Source: CAZCTC01 sp964501335 (GTDB lineage: Bacteria > Chloroflexota > Anaerolineae > B4-G1 > SLSP01). From it: a stretch of 64,000 nt of DNA. Position numbers and translations under genes: made by a program. Positions 1-7,867 of the stretch are shown here, piece by piece. The notes under the pieces were generated by a model, which saw nothing but the letters and a program-made list of their open reading frames with translations, did no database searches and was not told the origin of the DNA. The stretch spans positions 1 to 64,000 of the forward strand of contig CAZCTC010000024.1 in the NCBI GenBank assembly GCA_964501335.1, written 5' to 3'. Positions within the stretch are counted from its first letter, which is position 1, and each line of letters opens with the position of its first letter.

Positions 1-2
1 CC

Positions 3-440
3 ATCGTCCCGACGGTGACCATCGTCCCGACCGGCACCGTCGTCCCGCCGACCCGCCCCCCCCGGCCCACACCTCCGCCCACTGCAACGATCTGCCCGAC
101 GGCGACGATCGTTCCAACCGGCACTGTCGTCCCGCCGACCCGGCCACCGCATCCCACGCCTATGCCCACCGCGACGATCGTCCCGACCGGCACTGTTGTC
201 CCGCCGACCCGGCCGCCGCATCCCACACCCGTACCGACTCCTACGCCGCTGCCGACGGTCGAACCAACGATTGAGCCGACCATAGAACCCACGGCGGAAC
301 CGACCGTAGACCCTACAACAGAACCGACAGTGGAGCCCACAGTCGAACCCACGGTGGAACCGACCGTAGAACCGACCCGGCCGCCGCACCCCACGCCGCC
401 TCCCATGCCCACTCCTCCACCCATGCCGCGGCCTAACTAA
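3..440 (+). CDS. Pro/Thr-rich repeat protein, C-terminal part (5' end outside window)
   Basis: The frame is open from the first base, so this is the last 145 residues of a longer protein. It consists of near-perfect tandem units of the type TATIVPTGTVVPPTRPP followed by a short (E/D)PT(V/I) repeat tract and a Pro/Met-rich tail; there is no recognisable catalytic domain. An in-frame GTG at 15 lies inside the repeat and is not a credible start. Pro/Thr tracts of this kind are usual as extended, often glycosylated stalks or linkers in secreted and surface proteins of Chloroflexota. Function of the whole protein cannot be judged because the N-terminal domains lie outside the window. A strong terminator follows 28 bp after the stop. 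Confidence 0.75.
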   Translation: MVPTVTIVPTGTVVPPTRPPRPTPPPTATICPTATIVPTGTVVPPTRPPHPTPMPTATIVPTGTVVPPTRPPHPTPVPTPTPLPTVEPTIEPTIEPTAEPTVDPTTEPTVEPTVEPTVEPTVEPTRPPHPTPPPMPTPPPMPRPN

Positions 441-467
441 AATCTGAAGTTAAACATTTCATCATCT

Positions 468-504
468 CCTCCCGCAGCTGATACCAACTGCGGGAGGATT
501 TTTT
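468..504 (+). terminator. Rho-independent terminator
   Basis: Perfect 10-bp stem CCTCCCGCAG (468-477) / CTGCGGGAGG (488-497) with a 10-nt loop, followed by a run of six T at 499-504. It ends the transcript of the Pro/Thr-rich gene. Confidence 0.9.
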
Positions 505-508
505 GACC

Positions 509-660
509 CGCACGGTTGTTCATTAGCACAGATTAAAAACACTTTTTACGCCCCGCAACAGCTGCTTTCCCGTTAAAAAGCGACGCGCTGGATAGGAAAA
601 GAGGTTTTTTATTCCTATTTTCGGCGGCTTCAGAAAGCCGCCGAAAATAGAGGCATTTTT
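509..660 (+). repeat. Hairpin-bearing intergenic repeat, copy 1 (forward)
   Basis: A flank with the recurring words GGTTGTTCATTAGC, CCCGCAACAG and AAGCGACGCGCTG, a T-run, then a 16-bp perfect hairpin at 615-650 (loop CAGA at 631-634). The same arrangement follows immediately in copy 2, so the two form a direct tandem of about 157 bp period. No gene is seen in 441-940 beyond these repeats and a pyrimidine-rich simple repeat (TTCCAATC/TTCCAGTC words) at about 888-921. Confidence 0.85.
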
Positions 661-663
661 CCC

Positions 664-822
664 GACCGGTGCGGTTGTTCATTAGCGTAGATTAAAAACA
701 GTTTTTGCGTCCCGCAACAGCTGCTTTCCCGTTAAAAAGCGACGCGCTGGATGGGAGGGAGAGAGTTTTTTTGTTTATGTTTTCGGCGGCTTCAGAAAGC
801 CGCCGAAAACATGGGCTTTTCC
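664..822 (+). repeat. Hairpin-bearing intergenic repeat, copy 2 (forward)
   Basis: Nearly the same flank as the preceding copy, then GAGAG plus a seven-T run and a 16-bp hairpin at 777-812 with loop CAGA (793-796). The inner stem matches copy 1 but the outer stem (TGTTTT/AAAACA) differs and remains paired. A short T-rich stretch (GGGCTTTTCC) follows the stem. Confidence 0.85.
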
Positions 823-944
823 CAGACTAAACGCAGGTCGTCTTTTCCCCGCTTTTCCGGGCTAACCGCACCGATATACTTTTTCTCCAATCTTCCAGCC
901 TTCCAATCTTCCAGTCTTCCATGCCTTACCCTCTCTCACTGTGT

Positions 945-973
945 TTGCCCGGCCTTTTTGGCTGTGGTATAAT
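945..973 (+). promoter_or_regulatory. Sigma-70-type promoter of the ccdA operon
   Basis: TTGCCC (945-950), 17-bp spacer, perfect TATAAT (968-973). The predicted start of transcription at about 980 rules out translation starts upstream of 1001. Confidence 0.75.
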
Positions 974-1000
974 TTTCCTACTGAGGTTAAAAACAGGTCA

Positions 1001-1732
1001 ATGGACCCCGTCAATATCAGCCTGGGACTGGCATTTCTGGCCGGCATGGCGTCTTTTCTGGCGCCGTGCGTTTTACCTTTAGTTCCGGCCTACCTCAGCT
1101 ACCTGAGCGGGCAGGCCGTCACTCAACAAGAAACCCGCACCTGGAAAGAACGGCTCTTTCTCATCGCCCATGCCGTCGCCTTTGTCACAGGTTTCACGCT
1201 GGTCTTTGTCATCCTGGGAACCATCGCCGGTTCCCTGGGCCGTCTGATCCGCGGTCCCATCCTGCGTTATGCCGGCGCCGCCGTGCTGATCTTCTTCGGC
1301 CTGATGCTTTTAAACCTTGTCAAAATCCCCTTTTTTTACCAGGAGGCCCGCCTCCAATGGCGTGGACGACGAGAATGGGGATTGCTCTCGTCGCTTTTGA
1401 TGGGAATGACCTTTGCCGCCGGCTGGACTCCCTGCCTGGGGCCGGCACTCTCCGGCATCCTGGCCTTGAGTGCCAATCGGGCTACGGAAAGCCAGGGCGC
1501 CCTTCTGCTGATCGCCTATTCGGCAGGGATCGGCCTGCCCTTCATCCTCTGTGCACTGCTGGTAGATCGGTTGACTGAATTGATCCGACGCAGCCGCCGT
1601 TACGGTGCCACACTGGAAAAAATCACGGGCGTACTCTTAATCCTGGTCGGATTGATATTGATCGTAAACGGCTTTCCGGCGATCGCACGTCAACTTCAAA
1701 TCTGGGGGATTGGATGGGATCTGGGGATTTAA
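1001..1732 (+). CDS. ccdA: CcdA-type thiol-disulfide transmembrane transporter
   Basis: 243-residue polytopic membrane protein of the CcdA/DsbD-transmembrane family, which carries electrons from cytoplasmic thioredoxin across the membrane to extracytoplasmic thiol proteins for cytochrome c maturation or disulfide reduction. The first helix has the family motif FLAPCVLPLVPAYLSYLSG with Cys23 and the fourth has WTPCLGP with Cys145, the expected redox pair. About six helices and about 240 residues are normal for the family. The ATG at 1001 is chosen because the promoter lies at 945-973; an in-frame GTG at 941 is inside the promoter. It overlaps the next gene by 19 bp, so they are translationally linked. 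No thioredoxin-like partner or cytochrome c gene is visible nearby, so the electron acceptor is unknown. Confidence 0.92.
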   Translation: MDPVNISLGLAFLAGMASFLAPCVLPLVPAYLSYLSGQAVTQQETRTWKERLFLIAHAVAFVTGFTLVFVILGTIAGSLGRLIRGPILRYAGAAVLIFFGLMLLNLVKIPFFYQEARLQWRGRREWGLLSSLLMGMTFAAGWTPCLGPALSGILALSANRATESQGALLLIAYSAGIGLPFILCALLVDRLTELIRRSRRYGATLEKITGVLLILVGLILIVNGFPAIARQLQIWGIGWDLGI

Positions 1733-2499
1733 CAACACAAAAACAGGGACCTACAGCCGAAGAAATTCTGGCTGCTGCACAACAACGAATCAAGGAACGC
1801 GAACAACAAGAAAAAGAGGAAGAAGCCCAGCTCTCTCCCCAGGCCCGAACCTGGGCCTTGCGCGCCAATCGTTTCGTCTTCCAGCTTTCCAAACACTGGC
1901 TGGCTTTCTTCAATACCTTCCTGACCATCTTTGTCGGTGGAGCCTTTCTGGCTCCTATCTCCATGGCCATGGGCTGGACCAATCTGGGCACCTCGCTTTA
2001 CCACATCTACAGCGCCACCTGCCACCAACTGGCCTTCCGCTCCTGGTTCATTACCGGAGCATCTCCCATCTACCCTTATCCCCCACCGCAAGATTATGAA
2101 ACTTACAACCAGCTACGCACCTTCCTCGGAGATGCTCAACTGGGCTATAAAGTTGCAATCTGTGAACGGGATGTAGCCATCTACGGCACCATGCTCCTGG
2201 CCGGAATCGCTTACAACTGGCTCCGACGCAAACCCACAGTCCGCACCTTTAAACCCTACATCTTCATCATTTCGATGATTCCTATGGGACTGGACGGCGG
2301 CTTCCAATGGATCACCTACTTCGTCTACTGGATCATCCACCCGGCCTGGCTCGCAGCTCCCCATGAAACCACCCCGCTCTTGCGCACTCTCACCGGAGCC
2401 ATCTTCGGCCTGGGCACCATCGTCTTCGGCTACCCCCATATGGAAACCTTTTTTCGCGACATCTATCAGCTTTTGCATCAGCGTTACGGCTGGAAATAG
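1714..2499 (+). CDS. DUF2085 family membrane protein
   Basis: 261 residues. A charged, coiled-coil-like N-terminus (about 20-50, rich in Glu/Gln/Lys) precedes four or five hydrophobic segments. The motif CHQLAFRSWF near residue 107 followed by ICERDVAIYGTMLLAG is typical of DUF2085, a membrane family of unknown function with conserved Cys and His. The family is often found next to membrane or redox genes. The start ATG at 1714 lies inside the end of ccdA (overlap 1714-1732), which argues for co-expression and perhaps a shared role in thiol chemistry, but that is inference only. Confidence 0.8.
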   Translation: MGSGDLTTQKQGPTAEEILAAAQQRIKEREQQEKEEEAQLSPQARTWALRANRFVFQLSKHWLAFFNTFLTIFVGGAFLAPISMAMGWTNLGTSLYHIYSATCHQLAFRSWFITGASPIYPYPPPQDYETYNQLRTFLGDAQLGYKVAICERDVAIYGTMLLAGIAYNWLRRKPTVRTFKPYIFIISMIPMGLDGGFQWITYFVYWIIHPAWLAAPHETTPLLRTLTGAIFGLGTIVFGYPHMETFFRDIYQLLHQRYGWK

Positions 2500-2535
2500 C
2501 CACTGAGCTTGCCGAGAGTAAAGAAGGTGGATCCG

Positions 2536-3405
2536 ATGAAATCTCAACTGGAACTGGCCGAAACATTTCTAAAACAGGCGCAGCAGCCCGACGGCAGCTG
2601 GCCCTATTCCGCAGGGAAACAAAGCTATCCCGAACCTGCGGCATTCAGTCTGATGGCATTGGCCCTGGCTGAAAAGCCCCCCCAGGAAAGCCTCTCCCGG
2701 GGTCTGACCTGGCTGGAATCTCTCATCAACACAGAAGGAGCTATCGTACTGCCGGGAGACACCGAACCTCATTGGTCCACCGCCCAGACCTTGCTGGCGC
2801 TGGTACAAGTAAAGGCCCCGGAAGAAATCCGGGAACGGTGTGCCCAATGGTTGCTGAAACGAGAAGGGCGCAAGGTCGATCCCGATCCCAATATCCCCCT
2901 CAACGTCAACTTCAGAGGCTGGCCCTGGGTCACCAATACCTTCACCTGGGTCGAACCGACAACTCACGCCATGTTTGCCCTTAAAGCTGCCGGTTATGCT
3001 TCCCACGAACGCCTCGCCGAAGCCGAGTCCCTGCTGTTGGACCGCACCTGCCGTTCTGCCGGTTGGAACTACGGCAACTACATCGTCCTGGACCGCGAAC
3101 TGCCACCCTTCACCTACACCACCTCCCTGGCTCTGATCGCTCTGCAACATCGCCGGACCGAACCTGCTGTCATCAAAGCGCTCGACTATCTACAAAAAGA
3201 ACTTCATAACCGCCAATCCACCCTTTCGCTGGCCTACGCCATCCTCTGCCTGCAAATCTACGAGCTACCCACCGAAAAATGGGTCGACGATCTCCTCAAA
3301 CGGCAGGAATCCGACGGCAGCTGGCGCCACGAAATTCATCTAACCGCGATCGCCGTCCTGGCCTTGCGCTGTGTCACGGAAGCCCGCAATGTCTACCGAA
3401 GCTAA
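2536..3405 (+). CDS. Terpene-cyclase / prenyltransferase-like alpha-alpha toroid protein
   Basis: 289 residues. Repeated motifs of the QxxDGSW type (QQPDGSWPY near the N-terminus, RQESDGSWRHE near the C-terminus) mark the squalene-cyclase/protein-prenyltransferase alpha-alpha barrel fold. The length is about half that of a squalene-hopene cyclase and the acidic DXDD catalytic motif is not evident, so it is probably a single-barrel relative of unknown activity rather than a hopanoid synthase. The ATG at 2536 has a good ribosome site (AAGGTGG, 5 nt upstream); an in-frame TTG at 2509 does not. Its end overlaps the start of the DUF362 gene by 17 bp. Confidence 0.75.
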   Translation: MKSQLELAETFLKQAQQPDGSWPYSAGKQSYPEPAAFSLMALALAEKPPQESLSRGLTWLESLINTEGAIVLPGDTEPHWSTAQTLLALVQVKAPEEIRERCAQWLLKREGRKVDPDPNIPLNVNFRGWPWVTNTFTWVEPTTHAMFALKAAGYASHERLAEAESLLLDRTCRSAGWNYGNYIVLDRELPPFTYTTSLALIALQHRRTEPAVIKALDYLQKELHNRQSTLSLAYAILCLQIYELPTEKWVDDLLKRQESDGSWRHEIHLTAIAVLALRCVTEARNVYRS

Positions 3406-4429
3406 CCATCCCCGCATCCGGCGGCGCGATTTACTGAAAGGGCTCGGGCTGCTGGGAGGAGGGCTCTTGTTGGGAGGTACCACCATGAGTGTAACCAATG
3501 AAATCAAACAGGCTGCGGCGAAAACTCTGATCCTGAAAGCCGCGGATTACCAACAGGATCTGGAATCTCTGATCCGCCAGGGTTTACAGGCTTATCCGAA
3601 TGTGCTGGCCCGCGTCAAAGGCGGACGGGTCGTCCTTAAACCCAATCTGGTCGAATTTTACGAAGTCCACCGGGTCAATACCAATCCCAACCTCGTCGCG
3701 GCGGCCGTCCAGGCCTTCCGCGCCCTCGGCGCCCGGGAGGTCATTGTCGGTGAAGGCCCCGGCCATCTGCGCGACACGGAAGCATTGCTGGAATCTTCCG
3801 GCCTGGGCGAAGCCATGAAACAGGTTCAGGTCCCCTTCGTCGATCTCAACCTGGACTCCATCGCCCCGGTTCCCTTAATCGCCAACTATACCAAACTCAA
3901 CCAACTCTATCTGCCCAAAACCATCCTGGAAGCCGATCTGGTCGTCTCCATGCCGAAAATGAAAACCCACCACTGGGTCGGCGTCACACTCTCCATGAAA
4001 AACCTCTTCGGCGTCGTCCCGGGAATCCGTTACGGCTGGCCCAAAAACATCCTCCACTGGCAGGGAATTCCACAAAGCATCGTCGATATCAATCTGGCCG
4101 TCAAACCCGGCTTTGCCATCGTCGATGGAATTGAAGCCATGGACGGCGACGGCCCCCTCTTCGGCGATACAGTCCATTCAGGGGTCCTGGTCATGGGAGA
4201 TCAACTGCCCTCGGTCGACGCCACCTGCGCCCGCCTGATGAAAGTTTACCCCGAACGGATCGAATATCTACGTATGATGCTGGCTCACGGCGGCACCCTC
4301 AAAGAAAACCACATCGAGCAAATAGGCGAAGCGATTGCCCCGTTACAACGGGATTTCAAAGTTTTGAATATTCAAGCGCACATCAAGAAACCACTTCCGT
4401 TCCTGACGCGCTGGATATTGGGCGTTTAA
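3389..4429 (+). CDS. Tat-exported DUF362 domain protein
   Basis: 346 residues. The N-terminus IRRRDLLKGLGLLGGGLLLGG fits a twin-arginine (RRxxLLK) signal, so export in folded form is likely. The body is a DUF362 domain (KPNLVEF, EVIVGEGPG, MPKMKTHHWVGVTLSMKNLFG), a family of unknown biochemical role that often accompanies iron-sulfur proteins; no ferredoxin CxxCxxC motif is present here. ATG 3389 has GGAAG 6 nt upstream; a GTG at 3371 has no better site and would push the Tat motif inward. It overlaps the cyclase-like gene, so ccdA, DUF2085, cyclase-like and DUF362 genes form one coupled unit. Confidence 0.82.
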   Translation: MSTEANHPRIRRRDLLKGLGLLGGGLLLGGTTMSVTNEIKQAAAKTLILKAADYQQDLESLIRQGLQAYPNVLARVKGGRVVLKPNLVEFYEVHRVNTNPNLVAAAVQAFRALGAREVIVGEGPGHLRDTEALLESSGLGEAMKQVQVPFVDLNLDSIAPVPLIANYTKLNQLYLPKTILEADLVVSMPKMKTHHWVGVTLSMKNLFGVVPGIRYGWPKNILHWQGIPQSIVDINLAVKPGFAIVDGIEAMDGDGPLFGDTVHSGVLVMGDQLPSVDATCARLMKVYPERIEYLRMMLAHGGTLKENHIEQIGEAIAPLQRDFKVLNIQAHIKKPLPFLTRWILGV

Positions 4430-4459
4430 CATGCCCTATCTTCTGCGGAGGTATTGGTT

Positions 4460-5305
4460 ATGGAACCACCTGTAGGTCCGTATATCTTAATGCTCTCACC
4501 GGAAACCCTGTATGGTATCCGCTGGTACGGTCTTTTTATCGTTACCGGCATCATGCTGGGAGCAGCCGTAGCTGCCTTCATGGCCCGGCAGGCCGGCGAG
4601 GACCCGGAGAAAATCTGGGACAGCCTCTGGTATGCCGTCATCCCGGCAGTCATCGGCGCCCGCCTCTATCACGTTTTCTCTACGCCGGCCGGCGGACAGA
4701 TCGGTTGGCCTTATTACCAGCAACATCCCGAGGAAATCTTCTATCTCTGGAAAGGCGGCCTGGGAATCATCGGAGCCATTTTAGGCGGGGCCCTCGGATT
4801 GGGCATCTATGCACGGATCAACCATCTCCGCCCTTTGCGCTGGTTGGATTTCGGGGTACCGGGGCTGGCCATCGGACAGGCCATGGGCCGCTGGGGCAAT
4901 TTCATGAATCGAGAACTGTACGGCCCCCCCACAACCCTGCCCTGGGGCCTGCGCATTCCTCAAGAATATCGAATCATTCCTTACACAGATATGGAAAAAT
5001 ATCCCCTCACGACTCTTTTCCAGCCGACTTTTCTCTATGAATCCCTGGCGACCCTGGCACTCTGCATCGGCCTGATTGTGATCAGCGTCCAATTCAGCAA
5101 AAAGCTCAAGGAAGGAGATCTACTGCTCTTTTACCTCATCGGTTACTTTGCCATTCGGTTTGGCATCGAATATCTACGTCCCGACGCCTGGGTCATCGGA
5201 CAGCTGGCCGCCGCCCAGCTCTTTGCTCTGGGCTTCATTGCCCTGGCCGGCCTGGCCCTGCTCATCCGCCACTGGCCGACCCGTTCTAAAGTAACCCCGG
5301 CATAA
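4460..5305 (+). CDS. lgt: Prolipoprotein diacylglyceryl transferase
   Basis: 281-residue polytopic enzyme that moves a diacylglyceryl group from phosphatidylglycerol to the lipobox cysteine of prolipoproteins. The signature GRWGNFMNRELYG is present, as are RWYGL near the N-terminus and IRFGIEYLRPD near the C-terminus. The position of E. coli His103 falls in KGGLGIIGAILGG and is not His; actinobacterial enzymes also lack it there, so this is not a sign of inactivation. ATG 4460 is preceded by GCGGAGGT; the in-frame TTG at 4454 is less likely. Several likely substrates are encoded in the window (12787, 42212). It is the last gene of the ccdA run. Confidence 0.95.
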   Translation: MEPPVGPYILMLSPETLYGIRWYGLFIVTGIMLGAAVAAFMARQAGEDPEKIWDSLWYAVIPAVIGARLYHVFSTPAGGQIGWPYYQQHPEEIFYLWKGGLGIIGAILGGALGLGIYARINHLRPLRWLDFGVPGLAIGQAMGRWGNFMNRELYGPPTTLPWGLRIPQEYRIIPYTDMEKYPLTTLFQPTFLYESLATLALCIGLIVISVQFSKKLKEGDLLLFYLIGYFAIRFGIEYLRPDAWVIGQLAAAQLFALGFIALAGLALLIRHWPTRSKVTPA

Positions 5306-5339
5306 AAATTAACCACCTGTACAGTTATCCCGAAAGATA

Positions 5340-5480
5340 AGGAAAGCCCATTTTTCGGCGGCTTCAGAAAGCCGCCGAAAAAACAATAAAAAAAAATTAA
5401 CGCTCTCTGCCTGCTTCGCACAGCGCGTCGCTTCGAGCCAGACAAAAGCCCCTTGCGGAACGCTAAAAGGCTAATCGCAC
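5340..5480 (-). repeat. Hairpin-bearing intergenic repeat (reverse)
   Basis: Hairpin 5351-5382 (14 bp, loop CAGA on the plus strand) followed by the reverse complement of the common flank (CTGCTTCGCACAGCGCGTCGC at 5411-5431). It lies directly after lgt and could end its transcript. Confidence 0.8.
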
Positions 5481-5510
5481 AGGTAGAAATTTAAAAACAA
5501 GGAGAATCCT

Positions 5511-6209
5511 ATGTTATGGACGCACGCGTTACTCCGGCAGCAGGAAATCGAGAAGGAAATAGAGGATTCCACCCAACGACTGGCTGAGATCCAGCAAAAA
5601 CTGGAAAACCGCCAGGCCGTCAATACCGCTCGTGCCGAAGCCCAACGCCAGGCCGACTTAGCGGAAAAGGCCCGCAAAGCCCAGGAAACTCTGGAATTTG
5701 AATTACAACGGGTCCAAACGAAACTACAAGAAACCGAACAGAAGCTTTATGGCGGCAAAGTCCAGAACCCCCGGGAACTGGCCGGATTGCAAAGCGAAAC
5801 CCAATCCTTAAAACGTCGCCAGGGACAACTGGAAGACGAATTATTGGAAGCCATGTCCCAACGTGAAATCACCTCAGCCGCCGCCGAAAAAGCGGCCGCC
5901 GACAGTCTCACCGTCGAAGCCGCCCACAACGCCACCGATGCCCAATGGATTGCCGAACGGGATAAAATCCAGGCCGCAATCGGCGCCATGCAAAAAGAAC
6001 TGGCCCGCATCCAACCCAGCATTCCCGCCGAAGCCCAGGAGTCCTACCAGCGCCTGCGCAAACGCATCGGGCCCTTGCCCGTCGCCATGGTCGTAGACGG
6101 CACCTGCAGCGTCTGCGGCATCGAGCTTTCAGCCCCGACTAAAAAGCTGGTCCAGGCCGAAAAAATCGCCCATTGTGACGGCTGTAACCGGCTGCTCATC
6201 CCGGATTAA
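5511..6209 (+). CDS. Coiled-coil protein with C4 zinc ribbon (COG1579 type)
   Basis: 232 residues. Residues about 5-185 form an almost continuous coiled coil rich in Glu, Gln, Lys and Ala; the C-terminal 40 residues hold a treble-clef/zinc-ribbon motif CSVCGIEL...HCDGCNRLL (two CxxC pairs). This is the arrangement of the COG1579 / zf-RING_7 family, proposed to bind nucleic acid, whose exact role is unknown. The start ATG has AAGGAG 7 nt upstream. It stands alone between two repeat-filled gaps. Confidence 0.85.
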   Translation: MLWTHALLRQQEIEKEIEDSTQRLAEIQQKLENRQAVNTARAEAQRQADLAEKARKAQETLEFELQRVQTKLQETEQKLYGGKVQNPRELAGLQSETQSLKRRQGQLEDELLEAMSQREITSAAAEKAAADSLTVEAAHNATDAQWIAERDKIQAAIGAMQKELARIQPSIPAEAQESYQRLRKRIGPLPVAMVVDGTCSVCGIELSAPTKKLVQAEKIAHCDGCNRLLIPD

Positions 6210-6230
6210 CAGCCCTGAAAATAAGCCCGC

Positions 6231-6400
6231 TTAAGGTGCAACGCACTTTCTAGCCCTAGAATCATCAATTCAAACAGCCCAATCTGAATACAAGGCACAT
6301 GTCCCTGCAAGATCAAAGTGTGTTGCACTTCTGGGGGAAATTCCCCTTATCCACACAAGGCCCTTTTTCCTAAGATACCCACGCTGGTTAGGGAAAGAGA
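6231..6400. repeat. About 170-bp intergenic repeat, family B, copy 1
   Basis: Resembles 11271-11434 throughout: both begin TTAAGGTGC, share a CTTTCTA-CC-TAGAA core, then CCCTGCAA/CCTTGCAA and GGGCCCTTT-type words, and both run straight into a hairpin element. This copy contains a perfect DnaA-box 9-mer (TTATCCACA, 6347-6355) that the other lacks. Confidence 0.65.
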
Positions 6401-6462
6401 GTTTTTTTGTTGATGATTGCGTGCGCCTCAGAAGGCGCACGCAATCATAGCTTTTCCAGATC
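6355..6462 (+). repeat. Hairpin-bearing intergenic repeat (forward)
   Basis: GAGAG plus seven T, then a 16-bp hairpin at 6413-6448 with inner stem GTGCGCCT/AGGCGCAC, outer stem ATGATTGC/GCAATCAT and loop CAGA. Stem bases differ from other copies but remain fully paired. After it, 6478-6543 is a diverged copy of the 105-bp repeat at 36687. The 350-bp gap 6210-6559 holds no gene. Confidence 0.75.
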
Positions 6463-6559
6463 CGTCCTGGCAATGCAGGCTGTCTACTACCGCTGAATTT
6501 TCATCTTTCGAAGTACCGCCCTCCTGCATGACCTTCTATTCTGGGGTGCAATCTCTTTC

Positions 6560-7759
6560 TCATCCTTGAGAAGACATCGCCCAGAGCCGGCGCCATAATA
6601 AAACAGCCACCCACACGAAAACCGGCACACTGATCTGAAGCACAACCGGCAAACCAATCTTGTTTTGAGCCATCGTCAAAGAACCGCTGACCAGAGTCGC
6701 CAGCCAGATCCAGGCATAACGCCCCTGAAGCCAGCAATGCCATTCCGAAAACCGTTCCCACAACAACACAGCCGGAATCAACAAAATCGCCCAGTCGTAA
6801 ATCATGGCATGGGGAGTAATCCACACACTCAGAATTACAGCTGCTGCAAAAAGCAGAGAAAGATCACCCCGCAATCGCCGCCACAACAACACAAACCCAG
6901 CCACCCCAACCAGATTAGCCAGAAAGGTCAGTCCATCTGCCAGGGCCGGCAATCCGGGCAACAGCAACCGACCAAACCCTCGAATTGTATGCAAATGCCA
7001 CAAAGGAAATTCTTTCCAGTTCGGCAAATCAGGCAGTACCGTCCAGGAAAAATCCAGATAGGCCCGGCTTGCTTCCGGCAACAGAGCAAAACAAAGCGCC
7101 ACCAGAATCGCGCTGCCCGCCGTCAAACCGGCAAGAGAACGCCAATCCCGCCGCCATTCCAACAGCCACAACAACCCTACCCCCAATACCAGCTGCGGCT
7201 TATACATCAAAAGACTGCAGATCAAGCCGGCACTCCAGCGATATCCTTTCAGCCACAAAAAATAGACCAGCGCCAATAGAAAAAAACTCAAAAGGCTGTT
7301 CTGACCAAAACTGATCGCCGAAAAAACCGGCAACCAGGTCAACGCCCACCCAAATCGCCGTCCGGGGGAAGCCCCCAACCATCCCATTCCCAACCGCAAC
7401 ATTCCCAGGCTCAACACACTCCAAACGATAAAACTTGCCAGATAGGGCAAGATCGATAGGGGCACAAACAGCCAGGCCAGAAATGGCGGCGTAATAAAAG
7501 CATGATAGGCCTGCAACTGCGGACCAATAAGGGTCTGTTCCAACCAGGATTGATAGGCAATATCGTAAAGCCGGGCACTCTCCCCTATCCGTAACGTCGT
7601 CCCGGCCGCATAGAATTGCAAATAATCGGTTCCGATCACCTGACCGGCCCTATCCACCAATCCGGACCCCAATGCCAGATTTAAAAACCAGGCCCCCCAC
7701 AAAGCTACTCCCATTGCCCAGGCGTAGCGCAATCGCTGCGGTGTCAACCAACGGTTCAT
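6560..7759 (-). CDS. DUF2029 / GT87-type polytopic glycosyltransferase
   Basis: 399 residues with about ten hydrophobic segments. GTDYLQFYAAG in the first extracytoplasmic loop and FGQNSLLSFFLLAL plus MYKPQL further on are typical of the GT87 (DUF2029) GT-C fold family, whose characterised members use polyprenyl-phosphate mannose to build lipoglycans. The start ATG at 7759 follows GGGAGAGG; a longer open frame would run through the promoter of the divergent gene at 7868. Substrate unknown. Confidence 0.8.
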   Translation of the reverse strand: MNRWLTPQRLRYAWAMGVALWGAWFLNLALGSGLVDRAGQVIGTDYLQFYAAGTTLRIGESARLYDIAYQSWLEQTLIGPQLQAYHAFITPPFLAWLFVPLSILPYLASFIVWSVLSLGMLRLGMGWLGASPGRRFGWALTWLPVFSAISFGQNSLLSFFLLALVYFLWLKGYRWSAGLICSLLMYKPQLVLGVGLLWLLEWRRDWRSLAGLTAGSAILVALCFALLPEASRAYLDFSWTVLPDLPNWKEFPLWHLHTIRGFGRLLLPGLPALADGLTFLANLVGVAGFVLLWRRLRGDLSLLFAAAVILSVWITPHAMIYDWAILLIPAVLLWERFSEWHCWLQGRYAWIWLATLVSGSLTMAQNKIGLPVVLQISVPVFVWVAVLLWRRLWAMSSQG

Positions 7760-7784
7760 AGGGCCTCTCCCTTGAGCAAACAAA

Positions 7785-7812
7785 TTGAACGAACGACAAG
7801 TTGGATTATAAT
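7785..7812 (+). promoter_or_regulatory. Promoter of the membrane protein gene at 7868
   Basis: TTGAAC (7785-7790), 16-bp spacer, TATAAT (7807-7812). It faces away from the GT87 gene, only 26 bp from its start codon, giving a compact divergent intergenic region. Confidence 0.7.
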
Positions 7813-7867
7813 ACAGGAAATCGCCGCCAACACCGGCACGGCACCGCGCAACAAGGAATCCAAAACT

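Noticed and set aside
509..822. CRISPR-like array of repeats
   Set aside because: Only two long direct copies with internal hairpins, no short regular repeat-spacer pattern and no cas genes.
751..972. Short open frame across the second hairpin repeat
   Set aside because: Made entirely of repeat and promoter sequence; no ribosome site.
6347..6355. Perfect DnaA box TTATCCACA
   Set aside because: Single copy inside a repeat element; the matching position in the sister repeat (11271-11434) lacks it, and there is no cluster or AT-rich region nearby.
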